Of a stretch of DNA of 24,352 bases, positions 17,686 through 24,352 are shown in pieces; positions within the stretch are counted from its first letter, which is position 1; every line of letters begins with the position of its first letter. Source of the stretch: Spirogloea muscicola (Eukaryota; Streptophyta; Zygnematophyceae; Spirogloeales; Spirogloeaceae); the NCBI GenBank assembly GCA_009602725.1, contig WELB01000234.1, positions 1 through 24,352 on the forward strand, written 5' to 3'. The translations under genes were made by a program, and so were the position numbers. The notes beneath the pieces are model-generated. The model was not told where the DNA came from. It did no database searches and saw only the letters and a program-made list of their open reading frames with translations.

Positions 17686-20600
17686 ATGGCGCCCGCCGCC
17701 GCCCGACTCGCCGCCGCCCGGCGCCGTGCTCCCTCCCGTGGCACGCGTGTCGAGGCGCTGCCCGCCGCTGCCGCCGCTGCCGCCGCCGCCGCGGCCGCGG
17801 CCTCCTCCGCCGCCGGCACCGTCGGTGGGGAGCCCGCCTCCAGGTCCGATGCCCGCCGTGACACCACCGGCGCCCAGCCCCTCCCGTCCGCTGCCCGCGC
17901 GCTCAGCTCCCTGTCTCCGCCGCCCTCGGGCCTCAGCTTGGAGCAGCAGCCGCCGGCTTGCGGCGCCGGCGGCTGGGCGGGGCGGTACGAGGAGCTGGAG
18001 ATGGCGGTCTTCCGCTTCATGCAGCAGTCCTCCGACCCCGGCGCCTTCCCCTCCCGCCGCCAGCTCCTGCAGGCCGGCCGCTCGGACCTGGCGGATGCCA
18101 TCCTGCAGGCTGGCGGCTGGCTGGCCATCGGCTGGGAGACTGGTGAGTGCTCGCCGCGCCCCTCTCCTGAAGCTAGCCGATGCTGGGCGCGCTCATCCGC
18201 GGGGCTGGCCGGGCCTGGCTCCTCTGACCCGACCCCACTACGCTGGCAGACGAGGAAGAGGCTGCGAGGGGTGTTGCGCCCGCTTCAGCGGCCGCTAGGT
18301 TTGCAGCTTCTTGTGGCCTACCGCCGACCCCGTGGTACTCAAGGCAGGCCGCTGCCGGCAGCAGGCAGTGTCCCCACGTGCACCGCGCCCTGCTTCAGCC
18401 AGCAGGTTTATCAAGGCCTGTCTTCTGTGACAGGCTCCCAGGGGGGGTGGCCAACTCGCCAGCGGAGCGCGACGATTCAGCTGCCCCCTCGCAGCCCCCA
18501 GATGCAGACGGAGTTGACCTTGGCGCAGCAAGCGCAGCAAATCCAGGGGGCGCTGCAGTGGCAACTACTGACTTTGATGAGCTGAGACGGTCATGCGGGT
18601 CTCCCAGCACAGCTGACGATGTTGTCAAGGCAGGGACTGCGACCGCCAAGCCAACAGGGTAAGATGGACAATTGTGACCTCTACCTCAAGCTTAGATTAT
18701 TGGAGACTCTTGATCCATGGGCAGTGGGTTGTTGTCAATAGACCCACCTTTGTTCACTGGTCATTGGCATGTCATCCAATATCGTGGACTGGTCTGATGG
18801 TCACTGTGGGTCTATTCCTTTGGTGCTAACCCCTGGACTGCGAGTGCACATGTTGTGTGACTTCAATGCCGAAGCCAGGTCGAGGCGCCTTAAGAAGCAG
18901 AGAGGCTACTGGGGCTGTGACGAGAATGTTAGCAGGGAGCTCCGAGCATTCGCCAAAGAGGCTGGTCACCCCAGCACGGCTCCCACGCAAGAGGAGGTCT
19001 ATGCTGCTCGTCGCATGGACCTCTACCATGCCCTCAAACGACGAGGAGGGTGGGGTGTTGTGCCACAGCTGTTTGGCCTGCACCAGGACACGACTACAAT
19101 TCTGGTTTGCTCTACCACCGGAAACGTGCTAAGATGGATGGAAGCCTACATATTGTTTGATACGCATGCCTGCCTCTGACTGAATGTCATTTAGCCTGGT
19201 TGGCACAACTGATGATTCTCTTGGACATCCAGTGGCTCGCGAGGCTTATGCTGAGGCTTGCGAAGAGCTGTGCAGGGTGAAACTGGGGATAAGAAAGCAG
19301 GTCCACTTAGGCAGCAAGGCACCATTGCCAGAGCCCCCGATGTGAGACCAGCTAGCAGCCCCATGACAGAGCAACGGCAAGCCACAGTCCATCAAGAACA
19401 GGGGCTTCCACACCAGACCCAGCGCCCTCTTTTGCACACAGTTGAAGCTGCTGTGCCGATTTTAGGTACACTCATGCTGCAGGCACTTGCTGAGCTTGAC
19501 CTTATTACGAAGTAGATGCTTGGGCAGTGCTCTCTACTAGAGTTCCAGGAAGGACCCTAAGAGCTTGCCTTCTTGATGGGATGCTTCCATGGCCTCATCT
19601 GACACCTTCTATTGCAACACCAACAGACATGGACAGGACTGTGTCGGAGGGGCTAGACAGGCCACTGAAGAGGATCAGGGCAAGGAGACGTAGAGGGCCA
19701 AGACCTGTTGAGCAAGATAAAGAGGAAGCTGCAGGAGTATCAGAAGCAGCAACTGAGACCTGGTCTGACATAGTCCGTGCTCATGATGGCAGCTTAGCTA
19801 CTGCTAGTCATGTGACAACTTCTGCCCCAGATTCAGAAGAGAGTGACGCAGACAGCATGGCAGAATCTTCTTGCGAGGCCTTACCAACTGCTCACTCTGA
19901 CCCGCCAGCAGGTATGCAGAGTACCTACTGCAGGCTGCAAGTCGCAAGCGTGTCTCTTCGAGCATCAACACTTGATTATGTTACGGGCTGCAGGCATCAC
20001 GTGGTAGAGCTGGGTGCAGGGTGCTGTGAAGGTCTTCAGGTGGTTGTTGGTTTGAGGCAGATTAGGGTCCCCACCGGAATGTTCTGTAGGTGGTTAGGAG
20101 CTAGTTCCGAAGCCGCAGCTAGCATAGCCTTTGCTTTGAGATATCTTGAGTGCTGTCGTTTATGTCGAGCAGCTGACTAACGCAGTGCTGATAGCATGCC
20201 ACTGTGCGCAGTAGTCCAACGTATCCACTCCATGGAGGAACGGATACAACAGCTCGAGCTGACATTAGCTGCAGCTCGAGCTGCACTACAATCAAGTCGT
20301 GCAGCGTTGCTGCAGAGCGAGCAAGACTTTCTTGAGGTATGCGTGAGGCACGTGGGACGTAGAGAGCCAATGAGTGGATGCTGGATGCTTTGATTCTTTG
20401 TCAGTGAATGACAAGCAGGGGAGCCAGACAACTGCACATTGCAGAGCTCTGACGCATGGCCATTGTCAACAGGTCCAGGCCCAGACTGTTAGTGAACTTG
20501 TAGGCGTCTCCGAGTCCCTGGAGGTGCGGGAAGGCATCATACAGCGGACCCGCTCCGAGCTGCGGAGCACTCGAGCACAGGTCTCAGCCCTGGAGGGTGC

Positions 20601-21628
20601 TCTAGCAGTGGAGGATTGGTGCGTACTGTCTATCTGATTCCACCAGGATAGAGCACAAGAAGGAGGATGTGAGGATGACATGTATTCCTGCATATCAAGG
20701 TGCCAAAGTATCTCGCCGTGTCAGATAGTCTAGCCGATCCTTCACGTATTGACAATGAGTGTGCATGTTGACTCATTCTGTCAAGACTGTTGAAGGTCCA
20801 CAAGCTCCAACTCGGAAGCAGGGGACAAGTTGCTGGAGATTGATGGGCATGGATCAATGCATGTCGCACGGGTTGTGTGGCCTGATCCTGCGTCGACGGT
20901 CTTCTTGACCGGCTCCTATGATGATTGGTCAACTCAGGTGCATCCTAGTTCCTTGTTCCTACAAGATCCCACACCACTTTTCCTTCTCGTCATGTGAGCA
21001 ACTTTTGGGTCCTTCATGTGGATGCTGTCGTCGTGGAGTCGCATCAGTCTCATGCTTCTGCCTGTCACGTCGCAGAGGCCTGGCTCCATCCGGAGCACAG
21101 GGACTCACTGCCAGGATCTCAAAGAAGGACGTGTAGTCATACTGATATCAGACCAACTGACACTGCAGACACTGCTCGAGAGATCAAATGCGGGGGTATT
21201 TGTTGCTACACTGCAGTTGTGCCCTGGTAGATACCAGGTCAGTAGGTCACAAACCACAACAAAGAGAGACGCCAACTGAATCTCCTGAACGGGAGAGGTT
21301 ACTTCCCGGGACTCAGTGTCGGATGCTTGCCAGCAGCATAGACAGCGACGTCGCAAGCTCCTCAGGGAGAGGTGCTGCCCTGCAAGCATTGCAGACGGGA
21401 CTGCAGCAAGCTCCCTGAGGGTCCTCTACATTGAATACTTGATCCTAGCATGCATGACCCACTAATCTTCAGCTGCGCAAAGGTGTTAGGGTGTTGTACT
21501 TCTGAGGACGTGTAACGGCTGCTTCCCTGCAGATCAAGTTCATCGTTGATGGAGTGTGGAGAGTTGACCCTCGGCGAGAGATTGTGTACTCTGATGGTCA
21601 TGAGAACAATCAGCTCACTATACTGTAG
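17686..21628 (+). CDS. PTST: PTST/FLO6-type starch protein with coiled coil and CBM48 (about 11 exons)
   Basis: This is probably a chloroplast protein that binds glucan and helps starch-granule initiation. In plants PTST2/PTST3 work with starch synthase SS4, and FLO6 is the rice counterpart. Firm exons: 17686-18142, 18250-18658, 18879-about 19104, about 19627-19911, 20212-20336, 20473-20618, about 20831-20937, 21169-21237 and 21533-21628. Exons around 19196-19340 and 20648-20673 are probable. The N-terminus is Ala/Arg/Ser-rich and transit-peptide-like. Two copies of the family's repeated N-terminal motif follow: FPSRRQLLQAGRSDLADAI...GGWLAIGW (residues about 101-150) and YWGCDENVSRELRAFAKEAG...DLYHALKRRGGW (exon 3). 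A Ser/Glu-rich stretch comes next, then heptad-like coiled coil at 20230-20618 (MEERIQQLELTLAAARAAL). CBM48 follows: VVWPDPASTVFLTGSYDDW, LCPGRYQ, and IKFIVDGVWRVDP to the stop. Confidence 0.83.
20855..21628 (+). other. CBM48 glycogen/starch-binding domain spread over three exons
   Basis: The exon ending at 20937 gives ARVVWPDPASTVFLTGSYDD plus W. Exon 21169-21237 gives TLLERSNAGVFVATLQLCPG plus RYQ. Exon 21533-21628 gives IKFIVDGVWRVDPRREIVYS and on to the stop. Phases are 0 at both junctions. The order matches the AMPK-beta type module: an early W in the VxWP strand, GSFDxW, F/L-x-PG-x-Y and the (V/I)DG-x-W strand. Conserved glucan-contact tryptophans are present. Confidence 0.85.
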
Positions 21629-22194
21629 GGTTGACTACCTGCCGTATCATGATCTAATAAGCTCCGTTCTTCTGGATGCCTTGTGCCGGGGAAGTGCCAG
21701 CTGCAAAACGGGTGATGTGACAGTGATGCACTTAGGGGGCTGACTCAGCAAAGCGCGGGAGGGACTAGGAGTATGTTACTCTGCAGGAAGGGGCGCACTG
21801 GAGGTGGGGAGGTGGGGGGGAGGTGTTTGCGGTTTGGGGGTTTTGACGTTTGTTGGGGGGTTTTGCTGATAATGACGGGTCGTAGAAGAAGGCTCAGTTC
21901 TGGCGCAGGTGTATCGGCGCCGATCAATGCTGCAATTAGGGATGTGCATAGCTCGCTGCTGCCTGCAGTGGGGCAGGTGTCCTAAGGGCTGGGGCCCACA
22001 GACAGTGAGAGGAATGAGTAGACATTAGAAAAAGCGTTGACAAGACGTGGCTGCAGAATGGCCACTTGAAACAAAACAGCCACGGAGCCCGCATTTTGGA
22101 CCAGCATGATAGATGAGGAGCAAGTGCGACCGGGTGCTGGAACTGGGGCACGCGCTGAAGTCGTACTGCTTGCACAAGGGATGCAGATTTTGGC
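21629..22194. other. Unassigned sequence downstream of the CBM48 gene, with a G-rich tract
   Basis: The first part is the likely 3' UTR. A G-rich tract at about 21789-21860 contains seven or more runs of three to seven G on the + strand (ggtggggaggtggggggg...tttgggggtttt...ttggggggtttt). It could form a G-quadruplex in the transcript, if transcribed. No gene is recognised in the remainder. Confidence 0.5.
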
Positions 22195-22500
22195 GGATAT
22201 CAATCCACACGGGGGCAATGGCTGTGAAAGGCCAGCCCAGAAGGAGACTTCGTACATTTGAAACTAATGGGGTTGACAACGACGGAGGGGCCCGAAGGAG
22301 CAGACGACGCAGCTACGTAAGGGGCTACAACGATCAGGTGCCTCAAATGCCTCGCTGCTTGAGACTCCCACCGCTTCACCAGGCTAAGTGTCCGCTACTC
22401 AGAAGCGGCAAATTGGAGTGGCAAGCCGGAAGGAATGCAACAGCTCTTCCAATGCGAGGCAATGGCTGTGAGAGAGTGGAATGAGCGCCGGAGAAGGATC
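22195..22500 (-). mobile_element. Retrotransposon 3' termini, minus orientation
   Basis: On the minus strand, about 22340-22195 reads ccttcgggcccctccgtcgttgtcaaccc...ctgggctggcctttcacagccattgcccccgtg, with the stem-loop at about 22213-22233. A second, weaker terminus (ctctcacagccattgcctcgcattggaagagctgttgc on the minus strand) lies at about 22435-22472 and resembles the duplicated modules at 1890-2005. Confidence 0.62.
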
Positions 22501-22800
22501 GCCACGTCGAGATCCAGAAGCAGCAGCTGAAACGCGGCCAGCCCGCAGTGAGCTCATGAAGTGAAGGGAAGAATGCTAGGAGTGTGTACGTAAGAAGTGG
22601 TGGAGCGCTTAAGCAGCCAGGTACAATCGCAAGCACATTCACAAAAGAAAGCGCGGCCAGATTGACTGGTGGCTGGGAGAGGTCAGCCCAAAGGAATGGA
22701 CAAGGTCTGAAGGAAGGGGGGGCGATGCCTGTAAAAGAAGAAAGAGCTCGCCCAGCGAGGATCGGGGCTGGACAAGCCAGCCCAAAAACAACAATGAACA
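22501..22800 (-). mobile_element. Further minus-orientation 3' UTR fragments
   Basis: About 22600-22650 holds the UTR block gcaagcacattcacaaaag. About 22643-22728 is a subfamily end (gcgcggccagattgactggtggctgggagaggtcagccc), and about 22735-22800 is an A-subfamily end (gctcgcccagcgaggatcggggctggacaagccagccc). Bases 22501-22599 are unassigned. Confidence 0.6.
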
Positions 22801-23040
22801 ATGAGAAGGGGGAAGAGGGGCACTTCCAGTCGGCCTCCTCCTCGGGGGCAGCGGCGTGGCTTCAGGCCCTCCCCATCAATGACGCCCTCACTCTCCCCGA
22901 TGAGGGTATTTCGCACTGCCGTCCACCGGCTCCTGAGACTCGCCAGCGCGCTCGGCGGGGGGCCTCGGCTCATCGCAGACGTCGTCACCACTGACAGCTT
23001 TGCTTCCAGCAGCGCAAAACGCTCGTCGGAGGAGGCGGGC
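22801..23040 (+). mobile_element. Plus-orientation coding relic with an internal in-frame deletion
   Basis: It reads SASSSGAAAWLQALPINDAL, then after a 1-base shift VFRTAVHRLL, joined directly to LASALGGGPRLIADVVTTDSF and on to EEAGY. Other copies have the zinc-finger-like motif and about 90 residues between HRLLG and the ALGGG block, so that part was deleted here without breaking the frame. The copy stops at GGCTAC, where the next element's 3' end begins. Confidence 0.72.
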
Positions 23041-24352
23041 TACGAGAAAGCGCGGCCAGATTGACTGGTGGCTGGGAAAGGCCAGCCCAAAAGAATGGAC
23101 AAGGTCTGAGGGAGCTTGAGTGCGAACGACTAGGACTAAGCAATTAGCCAGGGAACGCTCAGTAACCTCTAGACAGGAGATGCAGATCCGAGTAGCTAGC
23201 TGGTGGAAAGACGTCGCCCTGACGGAAGCCGGAGGCCGCCGCCAAAGCTCGGCCTGCGCGCATGTGAAACGCGGAGGCGAGGGACCGCTGCATCGAGACG
23301 GCCAAACGCATACGGAACACCTGAGCGAGGGACCCGGCTACGTTGAAGCCGGGCTGCTCGCCCTGCTGCCCGATGCGGCGGGCCGCTGCACGCCGCGCCA
23401 GGCGGTGGAGCAAGTCAAGCCATTTGGAGCCAAAGGCTCCGTGCACGTCCACTGCCAGTGGAATGAACTCGTCGCCCACCGGGTGGTCCGAGTACCTCCG
23501 TTCCTTCTCGCCCGCCGCTTGGCCGACTGCGTAGCCCGCCTCCTCCGACGAGCGCTTTGCGCTGCTGGAAGCAAAGCTGTCAGTGGTGACGACGTCTGCG
23601 ATGAGCCGAGGCCCCCCGCCGAGCGCGCTGGCAACGAGGTCGGCGCGCCGGGAGTGGACGCGGCCATCCGCCCCAGCGGTCGGAGGCATGACGCTCGTGT
23701 TCTCGAGCGCCACCGCATCAGTCGCGGCGGTCTGGGCTGCCGCCCAGTCGCCCGCGTCTGCGAGGCCGCCTACCTGGGCAGCTGGGCCCATGTCGCCGCA
23801 CCCATCAGCCGGCGGTTCCAAGCGCACGGCATCCGCACCATGGAGCGGGTGGTAGCTGAAGTGGAGAGCGGCTCGTTGCCTTTCCAGGCTGCTCTCCGCG
23901 CTGCCCGCGACGCGCTCCTGGCGGCCCACCCCGACATGTCGAAGCAGGTCGTCCCGTTCATCTACCTTGCGCACACCCCCGACCTGCGGGCCCAGGCCCG
24001 CTACACTGCGCTGGTGGACAAAGCGGCCTACGACCAGTTGGTGGAGCTCCTTCCGCCGCACGACACCCGAGGGCGCGCCCGGCTCCTCTCCGCCTCCTCC
24101 CCTGGGGCGGCGGCGTGGCTAGCAGCACTCCCCATCTACGCGGCGCTGACTATTCCAGACGCGGTATTCAGGACGGCGGCCCACCGGCTCCTCGGCCTCC
24201 TCCCTCCCTGCCTCATCGGGGTCCAACAGTGCGAGTGCGGTGCCCGCCACGATGACCCTGCGGCGTTGGCGGCCCACATGCTCCGCTGTGCACACGGGGG
24301 CGAGCGGACAGGTTCGCACGACCTCCTGCGAGACGCCATGCAGGGTGTGTTC
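23041..24352 (-). mobile_element. Retrotransposon copy with 5' inversion (minus 23041-23710, plus 23711-24352, cut by window end)
   Basis: The minus part has a 3' end with stem-loop (about 23069-23087), the C-terminus LLSRGY-stop (complement 23159-23161), the tail, and RRADLVAS...LIADVVTTDSF with KERRYSDH, back to VALENTSVMPP at about 23710. The frame is open throughout 23159-23710. The + part starts at GGLGCRP (about 23720) and reads AAYLGSWAHVAAPISRRF, then FRTAAHRLLGLLPPCL, the intact motif CECG...H...C (24235-24290) and HDLLRDAMQGVF at the window end. The + part is the sequence that should precede the minus part in the element. This is the arrangement left by twin priming. Confidence 0.8.

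Noticed and set aside
23159-24061. A single 300-residue minus-strand protein
   Set aside because: Only the C-terminal part (below about 23710) matches the element. The upstream part is the antisense of the + strand RT/zinc segment across the inversion junction.

Overview
This window looks like the end of a nuclear chromosome from a green alga or a related member of the plant lineage. It opens with CCCTAAA (TTTAGGG-type) telomere repeats. It is GC-rich, and its genes carry short spliceosomal introns (about 70-415 bp, GT...AG). Three host genes resemble plant families: an FLK/PEPPER-type KH protein, a membrane-anchored RING protein, and a PTST/FLO6-type CBM48 starch protein. A trebouxiophyte such as a Chlorella or Coccomyxa relative fits best; a streptophyte alga cannot be excluded. 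No bacterial-type genes, tRNA, rRNA or CRISPR array were seen.

Layout. 1-280: telomere plus a 66-bp subtelomeric tandem repeat. 281-1870: degenerate sequence with a possible Ty1/copia relic and a diverged long inverted repeat. 1870-7450: a dense heap of 5'-truncated, nested copies of one non-LTR retrotransposon superfamily in both orientations, with a 415-bp MITE-like element (6721-7135). 7580-10861 (+): KH gene. 10862-13158: unassigned, possibly an unresolved gene. 13159-14550 (-): RING gene. 14640-17620: a second retrotransposon heap, filling the space between the divergent RING and CBM48 genes. 17686-21628 (+): CBM48 gene. 21629-22190: unassigned. 22195-24352: a third retrotransposon heap, cut by the window end.

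The retrotransposon. The fragments together give the C-terminal third of the protein: the end of the reverse-transcriptase polypeptide, a CxC...H...C zinc-finger-like motif, a segment resembling a PD-(D/E)XK (restriction-like) endonuclease with an R-x-D...D-V...K-x-R-x-Y pattern, a tail, and a conserved C-terminus of the form SDL-x-LL(T/S)RGY-stop. A 3' UTR follows and ends in a GGGCTGG/CCAGCCC stem-loop plus about 20-25 nt and often TTCTTC. I count about 29 copies of this stem-loop by eye, all in the three heaps and none inside the host genes. Nested copies, short target duplications and inverted copies show that the element repeatedly inserts into itself, much as the Zepp elements of Chlorella chromosome ends are known to do.

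The three host genes do not form a pathway. One binds RNA, one is a probable membrane E3 ubiquitin ligase, and one probably acts in starch-granule initiation in the chloroplast. All were assembled by eye from splice signals, phase and family resemblance. The KH and RING models are consistent throughout. The CBM48 gene has firm ends but uncertain middle exons.
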